This document shows positions 11,601 through 27,176 of a stretch of DNA of 64,000 nucleotides, one piece after another (position 1 is the stretch's first letter; every line of letters starts with the position of its first letter). The stretch spans positions 12,216,698 to 12,280,697 of the forward strand of contig NC_044024.1 of assembly GCF_900496995.4 (NCBI RefSeq), written 5' to 3'. The DNA comes from Aquila chrysaetos chrysaetos (taxonomy: Eukaryota; Chordata; Aves; Accipitriformes; Accipitridae). Below the pieces are notes generated by a model. That model ran no database searches and was not told where the DNA came from. It was given only the letters and a program-made list of their open reading frames with translations. The position numbers and the translations under genes were made by a program.

Positions 11601-12386
11601 TGCTGCTACTGTGTAGGGCTGCAACCATGCAGCATGTCCCACTGCTGCCGAAGGGTCGCGTGGAGCAGTCTTGGCCCCTGCCTGCCCATCCCTTGCAGCT
11701 TACTGATGTCTTGCTGGTGGTGTTTTTCCTCCCAAAACAGCCCCCTGCAAGGACCCCCGGGCTCAGGACCAACCTGCGAGACCCCTCTGCAGCTGCGTTG
11801 GGGTGCCTAGCCTCCACCGTGGCCAGCGGCTGCCTCCGGTGCTTGGGACCGTGTTGCCTCCTAAGTGCCGATGCTCACAGCATCCTGGGATGGAGATGCA
11901 GTGATGCCAGGGCTCGCCCTACCGCCTGGGAACCTTGATGTGCCACATGCACCCGGGGGCAGCGAATCCCCCTGTGGGCACCCCCGTCCCAGTGATACCT
12001 GCACCCTTAGAAGCAGAGCAGGGCTCAAGCAGGGGGTGTTGCCTGCCATTAGCCCCTGGGGAGCTGTGCTTGCCCCCACTGGCACCCTCGCAATGGTGGC
12101 ACATGGCAACCTCCCAGCACGGTGCCCAGGGACAAACCATGCAGGGGAGTGACACCCCTCCCACCCCCTGACAGTGCTCCCACCTGCCTGGGCTCCTGGG
12201 TGGCAAAGCCATGGTGGGGGCACGGGGGCCAGGCCAGGACAGGGGAAGGGCCAGGGGCACTCTCTGTGGTATGGACATGCCAGGTGGGCAAGTGTGGCCC
12301 CTACCACAGCCCACCATGCTGGGGGAGCTGCCAGGGCCCCTCAGTGCCGGAGGAAAGCTCAGCCACAGCCTGGCTAGAAACACAGA
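2663..12386. other. Intergenic region between the convergent MORC4 and CLDN2
   Basis: No gene was recognised in this ~9.7 kb. Open frames on both strands are short, overlap each other and lack recognisable motifs. It holds an (AAT)n microsatellite at about 9590-9608 and AATAAA hexamers at 6645-6650 and 10679-10684. The latter sits in an AT-rich, 3'-UTR-like patch (GAATTAAAGTGTTAATAAACC) and could end an unannotated transcript. GC content rises from about 8.5 kb toward CLDN2. I saw no CR1 LINE 3' end or tRNA gene. Confidence 0.5.
9590..9608. repeat. (AAT)n microsatellite
   Basis: A run of about six AAT units in otherwise unique intergenic sequence, followed by an AT-rich stretch with TATATATA. 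Confidence 0.9.
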
Positions 12387-12392
12387 TTTATT
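12387..12392 (-). terminator. CLDN2 polyadenylation signal (minus strand)
   Basis: TTTATT on the plus strand is AATAAA on the minus strand, about 450 bases downstream of the CLDN2 stop codon. It is the first canonical hexamer after the coding region and defines a 3' UTR of roughly 470 bases. Confidence 0.65.
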
Positions 12393-12842
12393 GTGACATT
12401 GGCTTGCAACCAGCACTCAACCCCCAGCGGCAACTCCAGACCCATGCAGATGCCCTGACTGCACTGTGATGCCTCCAAGGCCAGCAGGCTGGTCCCTGGG
12501 GGCACAGGCCCACCCACTCCCATCCAGGCAGGCTCTCTGGGGCTGCAGGCTCGTGTCCCACTGTCCCAGGGGCTGTCTGTGGGCTGGCAGCACAGAGAAG
12601 GGAAGAGAAGCTGCATTCAGGGTCCTTCACCGATGTAAGACATCGGCTGGGATCTCTGAGCAGTCACAAGGCTCTTGGGATCCCCAGGGGAGAGCGGGGT
12701 TAAACCCCCCAAGCATGTGAGTGAGAGGGCTGAGCATGGGAGATGCCGCCATGTCCTCTCCTCCTACCCGCGCTCCCTCGGTGCCAGCCCAGATGCTTTA
12801 GGAAGCTGGGAGAGATGCCAGCCCAGTTCCCACCTGCAGCCA

Positions 12843-13538
12843 CTACACATATCCCGTCAGGTTGTAGGAGTTGAGCTCACTCTTGGTCTTCTGCGTCTGG
12901 CTGACGGAGGGCCGGGGACTCTTGCTCGCCAGCAGCCGGGGCTGGTAGGTGCTCGTGTAGGTGGTTGTTGGGTCCCGGGCAGGGCAGGAGGTGCAGAGGA
13001 TGAAGCCGCCGACGAGGGAGAGGAGGGAGGAGATGATGCCCAGGTAAAGCGCCTCCCCAAGCTCAAACTTCATGCTGTCAGGGAGGCTGGGGTTGCGGAA
13101 ATCCCGCAGTACCACATGGATGTTCCACACCAGCGGGATGAAACAGAGCAGCCCCCCGAGGATGAAGACAGTGCCGCCTGCCACCGCCACCCGGTCCTTG
13201 CCCGGCGAGCCCTGGCTGAAGACGGTGCACCTCATACCCACGACAGTGAGGAGGCAGGCGAGGGACGAGACAGCGCAGGAGCTCACCATGAGGGCTTGGG
13301 CTGCCTGGATGTCGGCAGGCAGGTTGAGCAGGGAGCTGTAGATGTCACACTGGGTGATGCCTGTGCTGTATGTGGCGCACTCCATCCACAGCCCCTTGGT
13401 GAAGCTCACAGCTGTCACGATGCTGGAGCCGATGTAGGAGCTGGTCTTCCAGCTGGGCAGCAACGTGGCAGTCAGCGTGCCGATGTAGCCCAGGAAGGCC
13501 ACGGCATAGCCTAGCAGCTGGAGCCCCATGGAGACCAT
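12843..13538 (-). CDS. CLDN2: Claudin-2, single-exon coding region
   Basis: Claudin-2 is a tight-junction protein that forms a cation- and water-permeable paracellular pore in leaky epithelia such as kidney tubule and gut. The 231-residue product (human is 230) has four membrane segments. The first extracellular loop has the claudin signature W30...G49-L50-W51...C54...C64, and the pore residues D65 and Y67 that give claudin-2 its cation selectivity are kept. The stretch SKPVSFTKGLWMEC-type loop, GMRCTVF and DSMKFELGEALYLGIISSL are strongly claudin-2-like. The C-terminus ends SYNLTGYV, with the YV motif that binds ZO-1 PDZ1. The start is the first in-frame ATG, aligning with the MASLGLQL start of the mammalian protein. 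The coding region has no intron, as in mammalian CLDN2. It is divergent from RIPPLY1 and convergent with MORC4, as in human Xq22.3. Confidence 0.96.
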   Translation of the reverse strand: MVSMGLQLLGYAVAFLGYIGTLTATLLPSWKTSSYIGSSIVTAVSFTKGLWMECATYSTGITQCDIYSSLLNLPADIQAAQALMVSSCAVSSLACLLTVVGMRCTVFSQGSPGKDRVAVAGGTVFILGGLLCFIPLVWNIHVVLRDFRNPSLPDSMKFELGEALYLGIISSLLSLVGGFILCTSCPARDPTTTYTSTYQPRLLASKSPRPSVSQTQKTKSELNSYNLTGYV

Positions 13539-13790
13539 GGTGGGGGCTGGCTGTCACCTCCCCGGGGCTCACGGCTTCTCACCTGGCTCGTCGTCGGCTC
13601 GCTCCCGCGCGCTTACCTTCCCATGGCCCTGCTAGCGGCTCTGCTCGCCGCACCGCAGCTCCACCCCACTCCCGGGGTGCTGGTTTTGTGCGGCCGCCGG
13701 CGTGTGGGTGGGAGCCAGGGGGAGGAGAGGTTACCTGCAAGAGTGGAAAGCAATCCCTCCCCGATTAACGATTGACCCAAGCCTGTGGAG
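13539..13790 (-). promoter_or_regulatory. CLDN2 5' UTR/promoter-proximal region with HNF1-like site
   Basis: Upstream of the CLDN2 ATG the minus strand is GC-rich. It carries a possible 5'-UTR splice donor (AAG|GTAAGC, near 13612-13618), so a non-coding first exon may lie just upstream. At 13763-13777 the minus strand reads GGTCAATCGTTAATC, about 11 of 14 positions of the HNF1 consensus GGTTAATNATTAAC. HNF1-alpha is reported to activate mammalian CLDN2, so the site is plausible but unproven. No TATA box was identified. Confidence 0.35.
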
Positions 13791-16115
13791 GAGTGCCAAG
13801 CGTCCTTTCACCTCCGCTATCTCCCCAGCCAGACTTCAGAGGCAGAGCAGCGCTGCCCGGGAAGGACGCCAAAGCTCCCCCGTTGCACGGGGGCCACGGG
13901 CAGGGATGGAGAGCTGGCCGCTGGCAGGGGAAAAGCGCCTGCTGCCTTCCTGGGGGTCCCTTGTCTTCTGTGATATCCCGAGCCAAGGAAGCCAAAAAGC
14001 TACGGCTGCACCGTGTTTTTTGGGACCTGCCGGAGGCGATATCAAGTGGTGACCCTGAGGCTCCCCCAGCCGAGGAAGGGGAATTGCACCTCATCCCCAT
14101 CTGCATGGGGCTCACCCAAGGCATCTGCAGCCACCCACCACACACCCTGAGCTACCAAGACTCCGGTGGGACAACGGGGTGTGCCCACCTGAGGTTGAAC
14201 CATGGCTATCAGCCCTTCTGTGCCGCTGGGGACAACGATGGAGAGGGATGCAGGTGGCAGTGACAGCTGCATCCCCAGGAGAGCCCGGAGGTCCACGGAG
14301 GGCAGAATTACATCAGGGCAAAGCACGCTGGCAGCATCTCAGGGATGCTTTCCAGGAGCACCCCAGCCAAGCGGTGCGACCCGTCCCTCAGTGGGGTGAG
14401 CATACTGGGGTGCAGCTCGTGCTTGCTGCTGCCAGTGGGGGGGGTTTCTGCTGGTGCCATCTCCTGCCCACAGCCCTGGGTGGGGGGGGTTGGCAGGGGC
14501 AGTGGAGTGGGGTGGTTTGTTTTTCCTCTGCCTTGTTTCAAAATTTCCCCTCCCATGGCATCTTGCGAAACCGGACTGAGCCCATGCCACCCCATGCCGA
14601 CACTGCGGCCGGCGGCCTCTTGCTCTGGGAATGCTCCCAGCTGAAAGTGCTGCCACAGCCCAGTGCCTCTGCTCCTCTCCCCGTCCCCCCACTGGCACCT
14701 CAAATGCTTGGTACTGAAGTTCCCCAACTTTCTGTTCCCTTTCCTGTGCGCTGACCAAGACCTCCTGCTCTGTCTTAGGGGTGCTGCTGCAAAAGAAACA
14801 CCTGGGGTGCTCAGGGTTCTGGCAAAAAGTCATGGGAAGGTTGTGCCGGTGCTCTGAGGTACTTACGGAGGTGGCTGCAGACGTGGTGCAGGACGGAGGG
14901 TGGCCGCGGCTGGGGGTCACCCAGGACCGGAGGTGGCTGTTTGGGGCAGGGCGAGTAGCCGGGGCCCCGGTCAGGGGGATCAGGGGCTGCGAATTGTTTA
15001 GCTACGGCTTTGCAAAATCCACCTGCAAATCTCAGCCTGGATCAGAGGCTTATTGCAGATCAGAATTAAACCCTTTCGGTGTCGGGAAGGACTGGGGAGC
15101 TGGGATGCCTCATTTTGCTTGTTGTCTATTAATTATCAGGATAGGTTTGCATAAGTGGCTCAGGTCTGTGGCTTGCTGTCACCTTTCTGGCCAGCCCTGG
15201 TGGCCAGCGGGTGATTGTGTGCCACCATCCATGTGTCTGCTTTGGGCTGCATCGCCTGTGCTGGGGTCAGAGGGGCAGTGAAACGCCAGCAGGTTGAACT
15301 CCCTGTGCCCGCAGGGTGAGCTTGGGCTTTCAGTTCGCTCCTCTTGGCCCTGCTTGTCCTCTGCGGGGTTTGTTGTTGTAAGGCTCCTGGCCCAAATGAG
15401 GAGCAAATGGAGACAGTAATAAGGGCCGTGCTGGCCCCGTGCCCCCTCCCGCTTGCCGGCTGCCGCAGATGGAGAGGGGCAGGGAGGGCCTCTGGTGACA
15501 AATTGTGCTCAGAGCTGAGCAGGGTCCAGCCGGCGTTTGGACAGGGGTGTTTGGGTGCTGATAGCAAAGCTACAGCAGGGACCATTTGCTATTTTCTTTC
15601 CTTGTCCCAAATTGAAACCCTCCTGGGAGCAGGAGGTGACCTGTCTGTGAGTACCACCTTGCCTTGAGCACTTGGGCAGGAGCAGCAGGCAGAGGATGGG
15701 ATGTGTGGCGGTGCTGGGGGAAGGGGGGGGTGAGCCTTGCACCCTCGTATCGAGAAGCTTTGCTCTACCTCCCGGTATTGTCCACATCTCAAAAAGCCAA
15801 AGGAGAGGGCAGGGAGCACGGGCAAGCAGGTGCTCTCCTTACTGGGCCAGCAGTGTGGAAACGGGGCCTGGCAGCTCCCGGGGACAATGCCCCTGCCAGC
15901 CGTCTTCCCTCCCTGTCCTCTCTTGAACTTCCCATCACCTGCCTCCTGGTTGCTCTCTGCTTGCCACCACTGCAGCCCATCACACTGTCCCCATCACCTG
16001 GTCCTCATCATGCCCATTGCACTGTTCTCATCACAAGCCCACCACACTGTCCCCATGGCATGCCCATCAGGCTGCCCCAGCACTACCCATCCCTTCCCCA
16101 CACCCCCCCTCCCTT
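13791..16115. other. CLDN2-RIPPLY1 divergent intergenic region
   Basis: About 2.3 kb of GC-rich, non-repetitive sequence between the two head-to-head genes. Long open frames occur on both strands, but only because stop codons are rare in GC-rich DNA; none has splice support or a recognisable domain. The RIPPLY1 promoter motifs begin near 16116. Confidence 0.5.
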
Positions 16116-16440
16116 ATGCAAATGGCTACAAAGAGCATTTAATCATCCTTCTTAATTGTCTCTGCCCTCCCCTGTTCCCCCCTGGGGATTTTCTCACAAA
16201 TGGTGTCTAACTTTTCCCTTCTGTGTTTTGCTTTTCCACCAAAGATTGCAGCCCCTCCACCCCCAGCCTCCCCCCGACCCTCTGTTTACACAACTGGGAC
16301 AAATTTCACACCCTGGGGACTGCTGTCCCCCCACCCCCAGTCCCTCGCTCCCCTGCCCTTGCCCCTGCCCCAAAGAATTTGTGAGTCATGGGCCAGGGCA
16401 GGGCTATAAAGATGTCCTCGCCGAGGGTCTGCAGTGTTAG
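16116..16440 (+). promoter_or_regulatory. RIPPLY1 promoter: octamer/E-box, T-box half-site, AP-1 and TATA box
   Basis: In order: ATGCAAAT octamer (16116-16123) overlapping a CAAATG E-box (16119-16124), a T-box half-site TTTCACACC (16304-16312), a perfect AP-1 site TGAGTCA (16382-16388) and a TATA box TATAAAG (16405-16411). TATA spacing puts initiation near 16435-16440, about 25 bases before the start codon. In mice and fish Ripply genes are driven in presomitic mesoderm by Tbx6 with Mesp bHLH factors, and Mesp2 binds CAAATG E-boxes. The T-box and E-box motifs fit that control, but only the motifs are seen here. Confidence 0.6.
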
Positions 16441-16463
16441 AGAAGACACTGTTGCCTGCCACC

Positions 16464-18033
16464 ATGGAAGCTGCTGCCTGTTGTCTGCCTCCCGACAGGC
16501 TCCCCGTGCCTGGGGCCAGTGCTCCCCTAGCCCCGGGGCTGGAGCAAGGGGGAAGGTACCTGGGTGCTGCACAGCCTCGTGGGACTGGGGAGGGCAGGGG
16601 GTTCATGGGAGGTGGGATGGGGAAGGCTCCAGCTGGATTGGGGTGAAGGCTGTGCAGCTCCCTACTCTGATGGGGACCCTTCTGATCCCCGCAGCTCTGA
16701 GTAGGAGAGAGGGGGCAGAGCCTGGGGTGCAATGCCGGGGGCTCCCAGGGGTGCTGTGGGGCTGAAACAGGGCGAGGAACACTGAAGCCAAGGTGGTATG
16801 AGTGCATCCACATGTGCCTGGCACCCTAGCCATGCACCCAAGCAGGGGCTGAGCTGGGCGGGTGAGGCTATGGGGCTGGGGGTGTGTGGCTCTGGTGGGG
16901 GGGGGAGCAAGGCAAGGGGACAGCGGGCCAGGGTGGGCGGCCATTGCACTGAACCCGCTCTCTGCACCTAGATCTCTGCCTCTCTGGAGACCGTGGCTGC
17001 CCCGAGCAGAGGAGGGAACCGAGCAGCGGAGGCAGCAGACGGACACTGTGAGTTCTACACTCCCTGCTGCGTTCCCCCCCCCCAGTTTCCTGCTGGCAGG
17101 GTTGGGGTCTCTGGCAGAAAACCAGCCTCTCGCCCCAGACTCCTTCACCCCCAGCACTGTTGCATGGCAGCGCCGTGCCCACCTCCCCTGCTGCACCACC
17201 TCTCTCCCCACAAGCCATGCAGCCTTGCTGGGGCAGGGCCAGGCAGACCCCCCCGCACAGCCACAGCCAGCACAGCCGCGCCGCGGGGGCCTGAAAGGGC
17301 CGCCTGTTCCCAGGCCTGGTGGGCATTCCTCAGGGGGTTAGCGGGACGCCTGGGCATGAGCTTTTGAGCACGGGGCGGGGGGGGATTACACTGGCAAAAA
17401 GCCCGTCAGGAGCGGGGGTAGATGCCAGCCTCCTTCGTGAGGGCATGAGGACCTAGACCCCGGGGCAGAGGAGGGGGGAGATGCCGGCTTCGGGGCAGGC
17501 TGACCCTGCAGGGCTCTGCTGGGTCTGTGGGGCATCGCCCCCCGCCAAGGGGAGACAAAGGTCCCTGCCCTCGCTGCCAGCTTGGGGTCCCCGCGCGCCG
17601 TGCTGCCGCTGTGCCGGGAGGAACGGGCAGCGGGAGCCCCAGGGCAGGGCCCACCCCGACTGTGTCTCCGCAGGCTTGGGCTCGTGAGGCGGCTGGGAAC
17701 GGTGGCCCCGACAAAGCACTGGTGTTTTTCCACCACCCAGTCAGGTATGCTCCCCTGCTGCCGGCGCCCCGGCCGGGACCGAAGGCAGTGGGCAGGCGGG
17801 GGCCCTCACCCTGGCTCTGCCCATGCAGGCTGCTCTGGCCCAAGTCCAAGTCCTTCGACTATCTGTATGGCGTGGGGGAGAAGCTGCTGGAGAACTTCCC
17901 GGTGCAGGCCACCCTCTGCCTCTACGAGGACTCGGGCAGCGAGGAGGAAGGGGAGGAAGAAGAGGAGGAGGAGCCAGGGGACATGGCGTCACGTCCCCCA
18001 CCGCAGGCAGGCAGCCCTGGCAGGCCGGTGTGA
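16464..18033 (+). CDS. RIPPLY1: Ripply1 transcriptional repressor adaptor, four exons
   Basis: Ripply proteins recruit Groucho/TLE co-repressors to T-box factors and set somite boundaries. Coding exons: 16464-16555, 16972-17047, 17674-17744, 17829-18033, all with GT/AG borders and continuous phase, giving 147 residues (human is about 151). The start GCCACCATGG is an ideal Kozak context. Exon 2 carries the Groucho-binding LWRPW motif (W36-W39). Exons 3-4 carry the Ripply homology domain: KALVFFHHPVR, LLWPKSKSFDYLY and FPVQATL (F103-T108). An acidic Glu run follows (about residues 114-133), as in other Ripply proteins. The tail to the TGA at 18031-18033 is variable. The gene is divergent from CLDN2, as in human. 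Its last exon runs into a CpG island, and no canonical polyadenylation signal follows within 1.7 kb, so the mRNA 3' end is unclear. Confidence 0.93.
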
Positions 18034-18049
18034 GGGCGCAGTGAAGCGG

Positions 18050-18720
18050 GCGAGAGGGCAGGCCCGGCGGCACCGAGGAGGTACAGGCAGCCGCCTGCCC
18101 CGCAGGCAGCGGGCACAGACCCCACCGCCGGGGGTCACCGGCCCTCAGGGGCGGCCCTCGCAGTGGCCGCGGGGCCGCGCCCGGGCCTGGGCCCCGGCCC
18201 CCGGCCCGGGCCCCAGCGGCCGGCCCGCCCCGGCAGCGCCGCCCGCGGCGGGCCGGGAGGGACTACAACTCCCAGCAGCCGCTGCGGCACCTCCCGGCAG
18301 CCGTAGTCCCCTCTCATTGGCTACCAGTCTCCCTCGGGTCGGGGGAGGAGCGTGTGGCCCCGCCCGCCCCCCGCTCCGCGTTCCTATTGCTGCCGCGGGA
18401 GGAGGAGGGCGGTGCGCGATGGCTGCGGGGGGCTCGATTGGCCGGGGGGCGGTGCCGGGGCGGGAGGAGGCGGGGCGAGGGCGGGGCCTTCCCCTCCCCT
18501 CCCCGTCGGCGGGAGGGAGCGGTTGCGGCGGGGTGCGAGGCCGCCATGAGGTACGGGCGGGGCGGCGCTGCCGGGGGGTACGGGGCGAAGGAGGCGGGAA
18601 CCGTGGGGAGGGTCACGGGGCCAGGGGGGCCCGCGGGGCGGCAGGCAGGCTCGTGGGGCGGGGGGCCGGGAGCTGTGGGGCCGGCTGTGGGGTGCTGGGG
18701 CCGGGGAGGTGGGAGTCGGG
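18050..18720 (+). promoter_or_regulatory. CpG-island promoter, probably PRRG3 exon 1
   Basis: The segment is dense in CpG and very GC-rich. It contains ACTACAACTCCCAGCAG (18262-18278), a close match to the ZNF143/SBS promoter element, and inverted CCAAT boxes ATTGG at 18316-18320 and 18437-18441. An exon-like end GCCGCCATGAG|GTACGG has its GT at 18551. There is no TATA box. The next + strand coding exon with a good acceptor belongs to PRRG3 (21814), so I assign this as its promoter and non-coding first exon by position. A separate transcript is possible. Confidence 0.55.
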
Positions 18721-21700
18721 GGTCGTGGGGCTGGCAAGGCGTCTCCGGGAAGGGCTGCGGAGGTGGGGTGTGTCGGCGGGGCAGGGGGATGTGTCGGCGA
18801 GGCAGGGGGTGACGGTGGTGGGGGACTAGAAAGGCCCGCTCGGTTGGGCAAGTTCACATTTGGGCTGTCGGAGCGGGCGAGTTGGGGGGGACACCCTGCT
18901 GCGGGGTGGCACTAGAAGCTGAGGGCGATGGAGATAATTTGGAGATGGGTTCGGGCAAGGCAGGGCCAGTGCTGGGATGGAGGGTCCGGGGCGGAGGCTG
19001 GCCGGGGACAGCGTGAGGACCGGCTGCGTGGGGTCGGATGGGATCCGAAGGCTGTTTTGGGAGGGCAAGGCTTCCTGGCAGCCTGCGGGGACCCCGCGGT
19101 CCCTGGCAAGCAGAGCCGGTGCAGCCTCTTCTCCTCGCTGTGGATCTTGGCACAGAAAACCCCAAATATTGCTAGGATCCTGCTGAGCGGCTGGCAGCCG
19201 CGGCTACGTGACGCCAGGACAGCCGGCAGCCTCCCCGCGTGCTGTGGCACGTCACTGGCGTCTGTGGATCCCCCCGACCCGTACCTGCGCCCCCCCAGCC
19301 TGGCGAGGAGGTGCCGCCTCCCGGTGTGCCCCCCACTCCCCCCCCCCACGCCCGCCCGAGGTCTGCGGGGAGCCGGCACCACGCGCGCACCATATTTTAC
19401 CAGCACGATCTCCTCCTTTGGCATCGGTGACGGGAGCGGGGGCGGAGATGGGGGGAGCCCGGGGGAGACACAAATGTGCGACTGCAGCATCCTCACTCTC
19501 ACGGCTGCATCCCTCGCGCCTCCTCACCGTTGCCTTAGCAACCTCCTATCGATGGGGTATTTATAGAGGAGGCAAATGCGTGTTAGAAGCCGGAGGGGGG
19601 GACCAGGACTGGGTGGGCGTCTGCTAGGTCAGCCTCCAGCTTCAGGCTGTTCTCGGCTTGCGTGGTGGCTGTGCGGAGGCGGGAGGGATGCTGCTTGCCT
19701 TGGCATCAGTGCGTGCAGTGGTCCAGCTTTTCCTGCTCATCGGAGCCGGGGGAGGTGGTTAGGAATTTGCGTGTGGAAAATAAAAATAAGCATCTGGGAT
19801 GTCTGCCCTTCTCGCAGGCATTGCTCGTGCTCGTAGGCTTGTCTAGACCTGGCTTATTGTTGCACTGGAATAAACCATCTCTGAGCTCTGACGCTGGGTG
19901 CATTGGCACAGATTCTTGGAAAAAAGTTAAAATCTTCCTGATGCATTAAATGTGTTGCCCGATGTATGACCTGGGTTATGGAGCTGGGGGTCCTGACGAA
20001 TCTGGTCTTGAATATCCTTATTTCTGCGTCTCTGTTCTCCTGTCTATCAAAGGGGGAGAATGCCTGTAATAACGAGCAATACAGAGGTTTGTGTGGAAAC
20101 TAGCAGGTTTTCCATGGCGTGCGTTCTTTTATCCTGTGGATTTGGGTCTCTCTGTAAAAACTGATGACAACAAAAGCAGGTCAGGTGGTCCCTGCTCAGA
20201 GCTGATGCAGCCTGTGGGGAGGCATAGATCTGGAGGCCTCTCAACTGCTCTCACACCTCCCAGGACAGCTCAGAGAAGTGGGGTTGGGTGGGCAATTTCT
20301 CGAGAAAAGTCCTCCTGGTGCAGGCTGTGGGGCGCAAGAGGCAGCAGACCCCTCCTGTGTAATTCTGGTGCTCTGCTGCTTTCCCTCGCTCCCACTTAAG
20401 CTCCAGACTGAGGTTTGCAATCTGAGTTTTGCACACTTGGAAAGAAGCTGTTTTCTGCCTCCGGAGACAGCTCCAGGCTTGCTTGGCCTCTTGCCACTTT
20501 TGGCGCAGGAACCTCAGAAACCACAGGAAACCTGATGTTGGCAGGCAGAGGTGCTAGATTTACTGAGAAGGTGGCTGTTGGGGAGGTGTGGTAGTGCCTG
20601 CTGTGGTGGTGTGCATCAGCCCTTCTGTGTGTCTGGATGCCTGCCTTTTATGTGAAATGAGAAACGCATTTCTAGCCCTGCTGACCCTGTGAACGGCTCT
20701 GTGCTGTCCCTGACCTCACTCCAGCTGAGTGGATTCAAGTGCTTTTGGGATAACTCTGAGTATCTGAAGTCCTGGACCTAAGATCAGCCCATGGTTTAGT
20801 TCCTGCTGTTTCTAACCGTGTTTGCTCCTTCATCCGCAGTAGATCACTGCAGGAGCTGGTTAGTCCTGTCCCCTCTGTCTCCTGACAGAGATGTGGCTTT
20901 GCCACAGCAAGGTGTCACACAAGGCAAGAGGAGATGAGTTTGCACAGAATGGTCTGATCGGTGGGGCATTGGGCACAGGGAGAAGACAAAGCATGAAAAA
21001 CAAGTGAGTGAAACTCCTCCTGTGAGCAGAGAGGGATATACTCTGCTTCTGCAGGACTTTGTTTCGCTCCTGTGGCATTTTGTTTAGTTTAGTTTTGCTT
21101 TTGAAGCAGAAAAGGTGCTTTTCCAGCTGGAGGGCTGTTGTTCTGGGTGTGCAGGGAGCTCTGTCACTCTTGCTGCTGCCCTCAGCTTGGCCCAACAGCC
21201 TTTAGGAGATGCATATGCTTTTCTTTCCTCTGGTGTAGTCAGCTTTATGGCAGTGGAGAAAACAGTATGGCCCTGTTTATTGCAGATTGTGGGTAGGAGT
21301 TGCAGAAGTGAGAATAGTCATGGCTGTGAAGTTGATTTAAAACAGGATGACTTGCTTTACCTGTACCCATCAATCTTTTGTGGAAGGGAAGAGCACCGGG
21401 CTGCTCCCAGCAGCCTCTGACATGCAGGTCATCTCATCTGGTGATGAGATATGGGGACTTTCCTTCGTCCAGTTCTTCCCTTCCTACTTCACTTGTCTGC
21501 AGCCCTCTGGGCTTCTTGGGCCAGGCCCTGGCCCTCCCTGGAGTGGTGCAGCACAAGTGCGGCAGAGACCTGCCCCAGGCTCTCAGAGAGCTGAGGGTGC
21601 CCTGAGCCCCTCCAGTCCCTCCAGCCATATGATGAGTGGGGAGGCAGCGTGAGTCCTTGGCTCTCTGAAGAGGCATTGCTTGCTGGGAGCTGCTGTGGAT

Positions 21701-21813
21701 CCACCAGACAGCACCCTGCTTTCTGCATGAATCTGACCCTGGGTGATGGAGGTCTTGGGCTTCAGGGGGTGAAATTTAAGCTGTTGGTGACTCTCCTGTT
21801 TTCTTCCCTGCAG
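18721..21813 (+). other. Putative first intron of PRRG3
   Basis: No coding exon was recognised in this 3 kb. It contains the X-box/TATA-like element at 19529-19567 and AATAAA hexamers at 19779-19784 and 19869-19874. It could therefore hold a second promoter or a short unannotated transcript. Confidence 0.4.
19529..19567 (+). promoter_or_regulatory. Near-palindromic RFX X-box followed by a TATA-like element
   Basis: GTTGCCTTAGCAAC (19529-19542) is a complete X-box: two RFX half-sites, GTTGCC and AGCAAC, separated by TT. About 15 bases downstream lies GTATTTATAGAG, a TATA-like sequence. RFX factors bind such sites in promoters of ciliary and testis genes. The sequence just upstream is CpG-rich, so this may be a real alternative start. 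No gene with ciliary function starts immediately downstream, so the target is unknown. Confidence 0.5.
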
Positions 21814-21848
21814 GTAGGCAGGAGCCCCCTGTAGCTGAGTGAGGCAGC

Positions 21849-21855
<7 letters not shown>
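21814..21855 (+). other. PRRG3 exon with start codon
   Basis: TTCTTCCCTGCAG|GTAGGC is a strong acceptor and GCAA|GTAAGT a consensus donor. The ATG at 21849 opens the frame that continues as A|TG TTC TTG in the Gla-domain exon, giving M-A-M-F-L, which parallels the MAVFL start of the human protein. Only seven coding bases are in this exon, which is why simple ORF scanning misses it. Confidence 0.85.

Positions 21856-27176
<5,321 letters not shown>

Noticed and set aside
11314-11938. Overlapping open frames of over 160 codons on both strands
   Set aside because: Frames on both strands are open at once, which is typical of GC-rich non-coding DNA. None shows a domain or conserved motif.
12675-13514. 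A 279-codon plus-strand open frame antisense to CLDN2
   Set aside because: It is the mirror of the CLDN2 coding frame in GC-rich DNA. The minus strand carries an unmistakable claudin with pore residues and a PDZ motif.
17582-18829. A 415-codon plus-strand open frame
   Set aside because: It crosses RIPPLY1 introns and exons in the wrong frame and continues through a CpG island. The composition is Arg/Gly/Pro-rich as expected from CpG-dense DNA, with no domain.
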